Assembly (NCBI GenBank): GCA_046712825.1
Contig: JBKKCR010000077.1
Location: 1 to 20,359 of the forward strand
DNA: 20,359 nt
Origin: DATFGK01 sp046712825
GTDB taxonomy: Bacteria; Actinomycetota; AC-67
Direction of reading: 5' to 3'
Shown here: in pieces, positions 13,533-19,972 of the stretch
Numbering within the stretch: position 1 is the stretch's first letter
Layout: each line of letters starts with the position of its first letter
Notes under the pieces: generated by a model
Told to the model about the DNA's origin: nothing
The model's input: the letters and a program-made list of their open reading frames with translations, nothing else
Database searches by the model: none
Translations under genes and position numbers: made by a program

Positions 13533-14320
13533 GAGTAGGAGTGATCTTCGTCGGGGTAAACCCCGGCCGACACTTCCTCAGCGTAACGCCGCGCAGCCTC
13601 GGTGATCGTTTCCCGTACGTTCGCGTAACGCTTCACGAACTTCGGCCCGGGCCCGTCGGTCAATCCGAGCAGGTCGTTGACGACCAGCACCTGCGCGTCA
13701 CAGTCCGGTCCTGCGCCGATCCCGATCGTCGGGATCGAAAGCGAAGCAGTGATCTCGGCTGCGAGCGCCGACGGCACGCACTCGAGCACGACCGCGAACG
13801 CGCCCGCCTCCTCGAGCTCCTTGGCCCACATCTTGATCCGCACGGCTTGCTCGTCGGTCCGGCCCTGCACCTTGTAGCCGCCGAAGAGGTGGACCGATTG
13901 CGGAGTGAGGCCGAGGTGTCCCATCACCGGGATGCCGCGGTCGGCCATCGCGGAGGCAAGCTCCGCCTGAGGTCCCTCGATCTTCACGGTGTGCGCGCCG
14001 CCCTCCTTCAAGAATCGGCCGGCGTTGCGCAACCCCTCTTCGACCGAGGTCTGGTAGCTCATGAACGGCATGTCGCCGACGATCAGCGCGTTGCGGGCGC
14101 CGCGGGAGACGGCACGGCAGTGGTGAAGCATCTCGTCCATCGTGACCGGGATGGTCGAGTCGTAGCCGAGCACCACCTGACCCAAGGAGTCGCCGACGAG
14201 GAGCACCGGGATCCCGGCCTCGTCGAGGATCTGTGCGGTCGGGTAGTCGTAGGCAGTGAGCATGACGAACCGCTCGCCGCGTGACTTGCGCGCGCGCAGG
14301 TCGTGGATGGTGATGGGCAT
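13529..14320 (-). CDS. panB: 3-methyl-2-oxobutanoate hydroxymethyltransferase, pantothenate synthesis
   Basis: PanB adds a hydroxymethyl group from 5,10-methylene-tetrahydrofolate to alpha-ketoisovalerate, giving ketopantoate for pantothenate and CoA. The 263-residue product matches the family length. It shows TIHDLRARKSRGERFVMLTAYDYPTA at the start, magnesium ligands Asp44 (VGDSLG) and Asp83 (VGDMPFMSY), VKIEG at 112-116, GHLGLTPQS, and catalytic Glu180 in VLECVP. I choose ATG 14320 because GGAGGAGGG lies 4 bases before it; an upstream in-frame ATG at 14389 would add 23 unsupported residues. No panC or panD is adjacent. Its stop overlaps the convergent GH13 stop inside one CTAG. Confidence 0.97.
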   Translation of the reverse strand: MPITIHDLRARKSRGERFVMLTAYDYPTAQILDEAGIPVLLVGDSLGQVVLGYDSTIPVTMDEMLHHCRAVSRGARNALIVGDMPFMSYQTSVEEGLRNAGRFLKEGGAHTVKIEGPQAELASAMADRGIPVMGHLGLTPQSVHLFGGYKVQGRTDEQAVRIKMWAKELEEAGAFAVVLECVPSALAAEITASLSIPTIGIGAGPDCDAQVLVVNDLLGLTDGPGPKFVKRYANVRETITEAARRYAEEVSAGVYPDEDHSYS

Positions 14321-14324
14321 GGAG

Positions 14325-14333
14325 CCCTCCTCC
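14325..14333 (-). promoter_or_regulatory. Ribosome binding site deciding the panB start
   Basis: On the minus strand GGAGGAGGG is followed by CTCC and ATG 14320. This strong site rules in favour of the shorter PanB. Confidence 0.75.
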
Positions 14334-14346
14334 CTAGAGGCCCTCG

Positions 14347-14367
14347 CGGTGAGGCCTGCGCTCACCG
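14347..14367 (-). other. Hairpin in the panB leader
   Basis: CGGTGAG (14347-14353) and CTCACCG (14361-14367) form a perfect 7-bp stem with a 7-base loop, about 27 bases before the panB ATG. A competing pairing between nearby GGCCTC and GAGGGCC segments is possible. It may be a leader structure, but I see nothing tying it to a known riboswitch. Confidence 0.3.
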
Positions 14368-14437
14368 GTCCGTGGGTCCCCTGGCACACCTATTGTGACA
14401 GACCGGGCGCGGGAAGGGGAAGGGGAGGAGGCGGTAG

Positions 14438-14496
14438 AAAAAGACCGGCCCCAGAGGCGCTCGCCGTGTGGGCGGTCGCCCCCGGGGCCCGGGGGG
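14438..14496 (-). terminator. Candidate intrinsic terminator after the zinc-ribbon gene
   Basis: On the minus strand CCGGGCCCC (14492-14484) can pair, with one bulged G, with GGGGCCGG (14452-14445), and TCTTTTT follows directly. The enclosed loop contains a smaller GGGC/GCCC hairpin. A GC-rich stem followed by a five-T run, 12-70 bases beyond the stop of the upstream minus-strand gene, is the layout of a rho-independent terminator, though the loop is long. Confidence 0.5.
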
Positions 14497-14508
14497 AAGC
14501 GAAGCTGG

Positions 14509-14697
14509 TTAGGACGCTGCCGATATCTCGGCCTTGTGACGGCGCCACTGCTCGACTTCGTACTCGGCGCGCGTCTTGAAGCTCATGAAGCGGGTCGGCG
14601 TGCTGCAGGAGTTGCAGATCTCCTGCTCGTTCTCGAGGAACGACTGGCATCGGGTACAGGTCTCTAGGCCGGCAACATCTTGGTTCGGCTTCCGCAT
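14509..14697 (-). CDS. Small zinc-ribbon protein of unknown function
   Basis: The 62-residue product carries two CxxC knuckles, Cys14/Cys17 (CTRC) and Cys28/Cys31 (CNSC), ten residues apart, as in a rubredoxin-like zinc ribbon. A charged helical tail follows (RAEYEVEQWRRHKAEISAA). It has no signal peptide or membrane segment. The ATG at 14697 has GGGG about 9 bases upstream, a weak site. The tight Cys pattern and a candidate terminator downstream make it a likely real gene. It could bind nucleic acid or another protein; nothing nearby narrows this down. Confidence 0.78.
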   Translation of the reverse strand: MRKPNQDVAGLETCTRCQSFLENEQEICNSCSTPTRFMSFKTRAEYEVEQWRRHKAEISAAS

Positions 14698-14744
14698 CTC
14701 AAATCGCCCCTTCTCAGTACGCGGTCAAGCGGCTTCTCTATGTG

Positions 14745-14767
14745 TTTTCGGAAGATAGCTTCGAAAA
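14745..14767. promoter_or_regulatory. Imperfect inverted repeat upstream of the zinc-ribbon gene
   Basis: TTTTCGGAAG (14745-14754) and CTTCGAAAA (14759-14767) are inverted copies with one extra G, in the 144-base gap between the CBS gene end and the zinc-ribbon start. The gap is noticeably richer in A and T than its surroundings, as a promoter would be. No T-run follows on either side, so an operator is more likely than a terminator. Nothing else is clear in the gap, apart from a short ATAGG-A-CCTAT repeat at 14803-14813. Confidence 0.35.
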
Positions 14768-14841
14768 GTTGAACCGGGAAAGGGACAAGAAGAGCGAACC
14801 CGATAGGACCTATGTCTGGAGATCTGGACAAACGGGAGTCT

Positions 14842-15210
14842 CTAGTCGGCCAGGGCCCTCGCGATGTCTCGCATCGAGACCATGCCGACCACCTGATCGC
14901 CGTCCAAGACCGGGAGGTGGCGGAAGCCGCCCTCCACCATGACGCGGAGGGCTTCCTTGACGGGGGTATCGGGCCCGGCAGTCGTCGGCCGCTTGGTCAT
15001 CCACTCGACGACCGGGCGCATCGGGGCGTCGAACGCTCCCGACATCGCACGAACGACGTCCCGTTCGGTCAGGATCCCGACGAGGCGCTCGCCTTCCATC
15101 ACGAGGGCCGAGCCGATGTGACGCTCTCCCATGACGGTCGTCGCTTCCGCGAGCGTGGTCTCTGTGTCGACGGAGCACACGGGCTTGGACATGAGATCTT
15201 CGATATTCAT
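14842..15210 (-). CDS. Two-CBS-domain protein coupled to NAD synthetase
   Basis: The 122-residue product is nothing but a CBS pair (Bateman module). The first domain spans about residues 6-56 (MSKPVCSVDTETTLAEA to LTERDVVRAM), the second about 68-120 (WMTKRPTTAGPDTPVKEAL to SMRDIARAL). Each carries the family's late G-x-x-[ST]-x-x-D: VGILTERD and VGMVSMRD. CBS pairs usually bind adenine nucleotides such as AMP, ATP, NAD or S-adenosylmethionine. The ATG at 15210 overlaps the nadE stop as ATGA (15207-15210), so it is translated with NadE. Longer starts inside nadE (for example 15249) are less likely. A role in sensing adenylate or NAD state is inference. Confidence 0.92.
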   Translation of the reverse strand: MNIEDLMSKPVCSVDTETTLAEATTVMGERHIGSALVMEGERLVGILTERDVVRAMSGAFDAPMRPVVEWMTKRPTTAGPDTPVKEALRVMVEGGFRHLPVLDGDQVVGMVSMRDIARALAD

Positions 15211-16934
15211 CGCGACTTCTTCCCTCCACGGGAGCCGGGCCGGCTCCACTCGCGGAAATGGTTGGTGATCGGCAGGCGGCGATCCTTTCCGAAGGCGCGG
15301 GTGGTGATCTTCACCCCGGGCGGCGCTTGTCGCCGCTTGTACTCCGCGCGGTCCACCATCTCCACGATCCGGCGGACGATGCGAGCGTCGAACCCCATGC
15401 GCACGATGGACTCGACCGGCCGGTCCTCCTCGACGTAGGCATGGAGGATGGGATCGAGCAACTCGTACGCCGGGAGCGAGTCGCTGTCGAGCTGATCCGG
15501 GCGGAGCTCGGCGCTCGGTGGCTTGGTGAACACGCGAGCGGGGATCGCCGTGGGGCCGCTCGCGTTACGCCAGCCTGCCAGCTCGTAGACGAGCGTCTTC
15601 ATAACGTCCTTCAGCACCGCGAACCCGCCCGCGAGGTCGCCGTACAGCGTCGAGTAGCCGGTCGCGAGCTCGCTTTTGTTCCCCGTCGTCAGGACGATGT
15701 GACCGAACTTGTTCGAAAGCGCCATCAGGATCGTGCCGCGCACCCGCGCCTGGAGGTTCTCCTCGGTGACGTCGGGCTCGCGTCCGCGGAACGGCTCTTC
15801 GAGCGTGCCGAGGAAAGCCTGGTGCGGATCGTTGATCGGAACGACGATGAAATCGATCCCGAGGTTGGTCGCGAGCTCCTTCGCGTCCTCGAGCGACTCG
15901 TCCGACGAGTACCGCGACGGCATGGCGACGCCGAGCACGTTCTCGGGTCCGACGGCGTCGGCAGCTACGACGGCCGTGAGGGAGGAGTCGATCCCGCCGG
16001 AGAGACCGACGACGCACGAAGCGAAGCCGTTCTTCCGGCAATAATCCCGCGTTCCCAGCAGCAGTGCGCTGTAGACCTCTTCGATGGGGTCCATCGAGCG
16101 GCGTGTGCGGGCCGGCGGCTTCGGGCGCGCTCGCGGTTTCTTGGGTGCGGGCGTCAGTCGGACCACCTCGTTGCGCCGGGTCAGGCGCGGGGGTTTGCCG
16201 GGCACCTCGAGATCGACGACGAGCAGGTCTTCGGCGAACTGGGCGCCGCGGACGATCAGGCGGCCTGTGGGGTCGTAGACCAGCGAGTCGCCGTCGAAGA
16301 CCAGCTCGTCCTGACCGCCCACCGTCTGCAAGTAGACGAAGAACACCTTGTTCTCCCGAGCCCGCTGGCGCAGAAGGACCTGCCGCTCGAAGCTCTTGTT
16401 CATGTGGTACGGGGAGGCGTTGATGTTGACGATCACTTCGGCGCCCGCCTCGGCCAGCGCCTTGACGGGCCCGTCACCGATCCACGCGTCCTCGCACACG
16501 CTGATGCCAACGGTTATCCCCTCGATCACGAAGACCGGGTACCGGTTGCCGGCCGTGAAGTAGCGGATCTCGTCAAACACCCCGTAGTTGGGCAGGAACG
16601 ACTTGTGATAGACGCCCTTGATGGCGCCCCTCCAAAGCACCGCCGCCGCGTTGTGTATGCCCGCATCGGTGCGATCCACGAATCCGGCGACGACCGCGGT
16701 CTCGCCGACGCCGGCGGCCAGCGCCTTGAGCTGGCTGAGGTTCTCCTCTACGAACGAGGGCTTGAGGACGAGGTCCTCGGGCGGGTAGCCGGTCACCGCA
16801 AGCTCGGGGAAGACGGCGAGGTCCGCCTCGGCGCGCTCGGCCTTGGCCAGCCACCGCCTCATGAGTGCCACGTTTCCGCTGAGGTCGCCGACCGTCGGAT
16901 TCATCTGGGCCAGCGCGAGCCTTAGCGTGCGCAT
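15207..16934 (-). CDS. nadE: Glutamine-dependent NAD+ synthetase
   Basis: NadE amidates deamido-NAD to NAD using ammonia released from glutamine. The 575-residue product has an N-terminal nitrilase-type glutaminase domain with the Glu44 (FPELAVTGY), Lys111 (HKSFLPNYG) and Cys147 (SVCEDAW) triad. A C-terminal synthetase domain carries the ATP-pyrophosphatase P-loop SGGIDSS (312-318), then TGNKSELATGYSTLYGD, KPPSAELRPDQ and a family-typical KITTRAFGKDRRLPI. Between the domains, residues 263-280 form a Lys/Arg/Pro-rich linker. The ATG has no well-spaced ribosome site but a TAGCCT box 7 bases upstream, suggesting a leaderless message. It diverges from gdhA across 89 bases. Confidence 0.97.
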   Translation of the reverse strand: MRTLRLALAQMNPTVGDLSGNVALMRRWLAKAERAEADLAVFPELAVTGYPPEDLVLKPSFVEENLSQLKALAAGVGETAVVAGFVDRTDAGIHNAAAVLWRGAIKGVYHKSFLPNYGVFDEIRYFTAGNRYPVFVIEGITVGISVCEDAWIGDGPVKALAEAGAEVIVNINASPYHMNKSFERQVLLRQRARENKVFFVYLQTVGGQDELVFDGDSLVYDPTGRLIVRGAQFAEDLLVVDLEVPGKPPRLTRRNEVVRLTPAPKKPRARPKPPARTRRSMDPIEEVYSALLLGTRDYCRKNGFASCVVGLSGGIDSSLTAVVAADAVGPENVLGVAMPSRYSSDESLEDAKELATNLGIDFIVVPINDPHQAFLGTLEEPFRGREPDVTEENLQARVRGTILMALSNKFGHIVLTTGNKSELATGYSTLYGDLAGGFAVLKDVMKTLVYELAGWRNASGPTAIPARVFTKPPSAELRPDQLDSDSLPAYELLDPILHAYVEEDRPVESIVRMGFDARIVRRIVEMVDRAEYKRRQAPPGVKITTRAFGKDRRLPITNHFREWSRPGSRGGKKSR

Positions 16935-16941
16935 CCTCTGA

Positions 16942-16947
16942 AGGCTA
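16942..16947 (-). promoter_or_regulatory. Candidate leaderless -10 box for nadE
   Basis: On the minus strand TAGCCT fits TANNNT and lies 7 bases before ATG 16934. AGAGG touches the ATG directly, too close to act as a normal ribosome site. The rest of the 89-base gap to gdhA shows no clear plus-strand promoter. Confidence 0.45.
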
Positions 16948-17023
16948 GCGCGGCCCGCGCAGGGGTTGCCACCACCATGGGAGAATCTTCCGAGCGCGCG
17001 TTGGGGCGGCAGGGGGAGGGCCC

Positions 17024-18277
17024 ATGACCGTGAAGCTGTCGGACCGGATGAGCCCGCACGAATCGGTCACGTATTTCTTCGAGCAGGCGGCCGAGCGGAT
17101 CGACCTGGACGAGGAGATGCGGGATGTGCTGCGCGGCTCCTACCGGGAGATGCAGGTCCAGGTCCCCGTCCGCATGGACGACGGCCACCTCATGGTCTTC
17201 AACGGCTACCGCGTCCAGCACAACGGAGCCCGCGGGCCATACAAGGGCGGCGTCCGCTACCACCCCTCGGCCGACATCGACGAGGTGCGCGCCCTGGCGG
17301 CCCTGATGACGTGGAAGACGGCCATCGCCGACCTGCCATTCGGCGGCGCGAAGGGCGGCGTCCAGTGCGAGCCGTACATGATGAGCGAGGCGGAGCTGCA
17401 GAAGCTGACCCGCCGCTACACGCAGATGATCGGCTACATCCTCGGCGTCAACCGCGACATCCCGGCGCCGGACATGAACACGAACGCACAGACGATGGCG
17501 TGGATGATGGATGCCTACGGCCAGCGCTACGGCTACGCGCCGGCGTGCGTGACCGGAAAGCCGATCGAGCTCGGGGGATCGCTCGGTCGTGAGGCCGCGA
17601 CCGGGCGTGGGGTCGTCAACGTCATGCAGGAGTACGCGAAGGACAAGGGGTTCCCCCTCGAGGGCGCGACCGTCGCGGTTCAAGGGTTCGGCAACGTCGG
17701 TTCGTTCGCGGCGCGGATCGCGGCCGAATCGGGCGCGAAGGTCGTCGCCGTGTCCGACGTCCGCGGGGGCATCTACGCCGACACCGGCCTCGACATCGAG
17801 AAGGTGTGGAAGCACCGCGACGAGACCGGCTCCGTCGTCGGGCTGCCGGGCGCCGACGCGATCTCGAACGACGATCTGCTCTTGCTCCCCGTCGATTGGC
17901 TCGTCCCCGCAGCGCTGGGCGAAGTGATCCACGAACGGAACGCCGCCAAGATCCGCGCGAAGGTCGTCGTGGAAGCCGCCAACCATCCGGTGACACCGAT
18001 CGCCGACGCGACCCTGGACAACGCCGGGATCGTCGTGATCCCCGACATCCTCGCCAACGCTGGGGGAGTCACCGTTTCCTATTTCGAGTGGACGCAGAAC
18101 ATCCAGCAGTTCCGCTGGGACGAAGAGCAGGTGAATACCCAACTCGCGAAGGTCATGGCGAAGGCGTACGCGGACGTCGCGGCGCGTGCCGGCGACTGCC
18201 GCAACCTGCGCGAGGCTGCGTTCGTCGTCGGGGTCTCACGCGTCGCCCGGGCTGCGCGGCTGCGCGGGTACGTGTGA
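17024..18277 (+). CDS. gdhA: Glutamate dehydrogenase (Glu/Leu/Phe/Val dehydrogenase family)
   Basis: The enzyme interconverts glutamate with 2-oxoglutarate and ammonia using NAD(P). The 417-residue product matches the hexameric family. It shows GPYKGGVRYHP with substrate-contacting Lys74, MTWKTAIADLPFGGAKGG with Lys98 and catalytic Lys110, PAPDMNT with Asp150, and a Rossmann NAD site GFGNVG (221-226). DILANAGGVTVSYFEW follows, then a C-terminal helical region. Specificity for glutamate rather than leucine or phenylalanine is inferred from length, motifs and the glnA neighbour. GGGGGAGG sits 4 bases before the ATG. It is followed after 50 bases by a small ABM-like gene. Confidence 0.96.
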   Translation: MTVKLSDRMSPHESVTYFFEQAAERIDLDEEMRDVLRGSYREMQVQVPVRMDDGHLMVFNGYRVQHNGARGPYKGGVRYHPSADIDEVRALAALMTWKTAIADLPFGGAKGGVQCEPYMMSEAELQKLTRRYTQMIGYILGVNRDIPAPDMNTNAQTMAWMMDAYGQRYGYAPACVTGKPIELGGSLGREAATGRGVVNVMQEYAKDKGFPLEGATVAVQGFGNVGSFAARIAAESGAKVVAVSDVRGGIYADTGLDIEKVWKHRDETGSVVGLPGADAISNDDLLLLPVDWLVPAALGEVIHERNAAKIRAKVVVEAANHPVTPIADATLDNAGIVVIPDILANAGGVTVSYFEWTQNIQQFRWDEEQVNTQLAKVMAKAYADVAARAGDCRNLREAAFVVGVSRVARAARLRGYV

Positions 18278-18291
18278 TCGGGCGGCGCTGG

Positions 18292-18297
18292 TAGGCT
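18292..18297 (+). promoter_or_regulatory. Candidate -10 box for the ABM-like gene
   Basis: TAGGCT fits TANNNT, 30 bases before ATG 18328, and GGGGAGG lies between the two. This would give a short-leader message independent of gdhA. Confidence 0.35.
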
Positions 18298-18327
18298 CGA
18301 CCGCGTGGGATAGACGGGGAGGACGAC

Positions 18328-18615
18328 ATGTTCGGAACGGTCGGACACATGAAAGTGAAACCCGGGAAGCTCGACGATCTCGTCAAGCTGATGGGCGAAG
18401 ACCAGCGCGACGTCGACGGCTCGGTCGCGTACTACCTCTACAAGGTCGAGGGGAAGGACAACGAGCTCCTCATGGTCGTCGCTTTCCGTGACAAGGAGTC
18501 GTACTTCAAGAACGCCGACGACCCCGCTCAAGACGAGTCGTACCGAAAGATGGTCGCGCTGCTCGAAGGCCCACCGACGTGGGAAGACGGCGAGATCATC
18601 GCGAACGGGAGCTAG
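18328..18615 (+). CDS. Small ABM-like dimeric alpha-beta barrel protein
   Basis: The 95-residue product resembles the antibiotic-biosynthesis monooxygenase (ABM) / dimeric alpha-beta barrel family. An opening strand and helix MFGTVGHMKVKPGKLDDLVKL are followed by VAYYLYKVEGKDNELLMVVAF, RDKESYFKNADD and a final helix and strand. Members are often small oxygenases, heme-degrading proteins or stress proteins, and many have no known reaction. The usual His in the xxxHxxS helix segment is Asn here (KNADDP), so activity is uncertain. GGGGAGG 5-6 bases before the ATG gives a strong start. It lies between gdhA and glnA, and its TAG sits within the glnA -10 box. Confidence 0.78.
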   Translation: MFGTVGHMKVKPGKLDDLVKLMGEDQRDVDGSVAYYLYKVEGKDNELLMVVAFRDKESYFKNADDPAQDESYRKMVALLEGPPTWEDGEIIANGS

Positions 18616-18618
18616 ACT
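18613..18618 (+). promoter_or_regulatory. Candidate leaderless -10 box for glnA
   Basis: TAGACT fits TANNNT and lies 6 bases before GTG 18625. Its first three bases are the stop codon of the upstream gene. No ribosome site precedes the GTG, so either a leaderless message or translational read-on from the upstream gene is needed. Confidence 0.5.
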
Positions 18619-18624
18619 CGTCTC

Positions 18625-19962
18625 GTGGATCCGACGCGCGACCAGATCTCCTACGTCCTTCGCACGGTCGAGGAGCGGGACATCCGCTTCATCCGGCTGT
18701 GGTTCACGGACGTCCTGGGATTCCTGAAGTCCTTCGCGATCACCCCGGCCGAGCTCGAGGTCGCGTGCGAGCAGGGCATGGGCTTCGACGGCTCGGCGAT
18801 CGAAGGCTTCGCCCGCATCCAGGAATCCGACATGCTCGCGCGGCCCGACGCCTCGACGTTCCAGATACTGCCGGTCTCGCGCGGGAACCCGTACCTCGAG
18901 GCGCGGATGTTCTGCGACATCGTCACCCCAGATCACGCGCCCTTCCCCGGCGACCCGCGCTGGGTGCTGCGACGGAACCTCGAGCGCGCGGCGGCCAGAG
19001 GTTTCACCTTCTACGTGCACCCGGAGATGGAGTTCTTCCTCTTCAAGTCGTCGACCGAGCCGGTGCCGCTCGATCAAGGCTCGTACTTCGATCAGACGCC
19101 GCTCGACTCGGCGCAGGACTTCCGGCGGCAGGCGATCCAGACGCTCGAGCAGATGGGGATCTCGGTCGAGTACTCGCACCACGAGGTGGCGCCGTCGCAG
19201 CATGAGATCGACCTGCGATTCGCCGACGCGTTGACGATGGCCGACAACATCATGACCTACCGACTCGTCGTGAAGGAGGTCGCGCAGGAGCGGGGCATGC
19301 ACGCGACGTTCATGCCGAAGCCGATCCAGGGCCAGTGGGGGAGCGGCATGCACACGCACGTCTCGCTGTTCGAGGGCGACCGTAACGTCTTCTTCGACCC
19401 GAAAGGCCAAGCGCACCTGTCGAAGGTCGGCAAGCAATTCGTTGCGGGGCTGCTGCGCCATGCCCGCGAGATGACCGCGGTGCTGAACCAGTGGGTGAAC
19501 TCGTACAAGCGGTTGGTGCCGGGATACGAGGCCCCGACGACCGTGGGTTGGTCGCGATACCTGCGCTCTGCGTTCGTGCGCGTCCCGGGAGCCAAGCCCA
19601 AGAAGGAGGCATCGGCGCGCGTCGAGATCCGCTCGCCCGATCCGGCGTGCAACCCGTATCTCGCCTTCTCGGTGATCCTTGCCGCCGGGCTGCGCGGTAT
19701 CGAGGAGGGCTATGAGCTCCCCGACGAAGCGTCCGAGGAAGTGGACGCCCTTACGCTCGAGGATCGCGCCGCGAAAGGCATCCAGTCGCTGCCCGACGAT
19801 CTGTCGGTCGCGTTGAAAGAGATGGAGCGCTCCGAGCTCGTCGCCGAAGCGCTCGGCGAACACGTCTTCGAGCAGTTCCTGCGCAACAAGCAAGCGGAGT
19901 GGAACGCGTACAAGTCCTACGTGTCGCCCTTCGAGATCGAGCGCTACCTGCCGCTGCTGTAG
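18625..19962 (+). CDS. glnA: Glutamine synthetase, short GSI (GlnA2-like)
   Basis: Glutamine synthetase makes glutamine from glutamate, ammonia and ATP. The 445-residue product is close to mycobacterial GlnA2 (RTVEERDIRFIRLWFTDVLG, GFDGSAIEGFARIQESD). It has metal ligands in HPEMEFFLF (Glu134, Glu136), HHEVAPSQHEIDLRFADA (Glu187, Glu194) and GSGMHTHVSL (His243, His245), plus the Glu flap in VPGYEAPT. The NRS motif common in the family reads LRS (WSRYLRSAF). It is the short class without a Tyr at the adenylylation position, so control by GlnE is not expected. It starts with GTG 9 bases after the ABM-like gene. The product supplies the glutamine used by the nearby NadE. Confidence 0.97.
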   Translation: MDPTRDQISYVLRTVEERDIRFIRLWFTDVLGFLKSFAITPAELEVACEQGMGFDGSAIEGFARIQESDMLARPDASTFQILPVSRGNPYLEARMFCDIVTPDHAPFPGDPRWVLRRNLERAAARGFTFYVHPEMEFFLFKSSTEPVPLDQGSYFDQTPLDSAQDFRRQAIQTLEQMGISVEYSHHEVAPSQHEIDLRFADALTMADNIMTYRLVVKEVAQERGMHATFMPKPIQGQWGSGMHTHVSLFEGDRNVFFDPKGQAHLSKVGKQFVAGLLRHAREMTAVLNQWVNSYKRLVPGYEAPTTVGWSRYLRSAFVRVPGAKPKKEASARVEIRSPDPACNPYLAFSVILAAGLRGIEEGYELPDEASEEVDALTLEDRAAKGIQSLPDDLSVALKEMERSELVAEALGEHVFEQFLRNKQAEWNAYKSYVSPFEIERYLPLL

Positions 19963-19972
19963 TTGGGACGGG

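Noticed and set aside
14347..14367. pan-type riboswitch or RNA motif before panB
   Set aside because: Only a plain 7-bp hairpin is visible. I could not identify the specific conserved features of a described RNA motif.
14321..14389. Longer PanB starting at 14389
   Set aside because: The extra 23 residues are not family-like, and a strong ribosome site sits directly before ATG 14320.
15258..16925. 555-residue plus-strand reading frame
   Set aside because: Antisense to nadE, which shows all catalytic residues on the minus strand.
16922..18142. 406-residue minus-strand reading frame
   Set aside because: Antisense to gdhA; composition is that of a shadow frame, and gdhA has full motif support.
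18079..19893. 604-residue minus-strand reading frame
   Set aside because: Antisense to glnA and the end of gdhA, rich in Arg, Glu and Asp as typical shadow frames are, with no recognisable domain.
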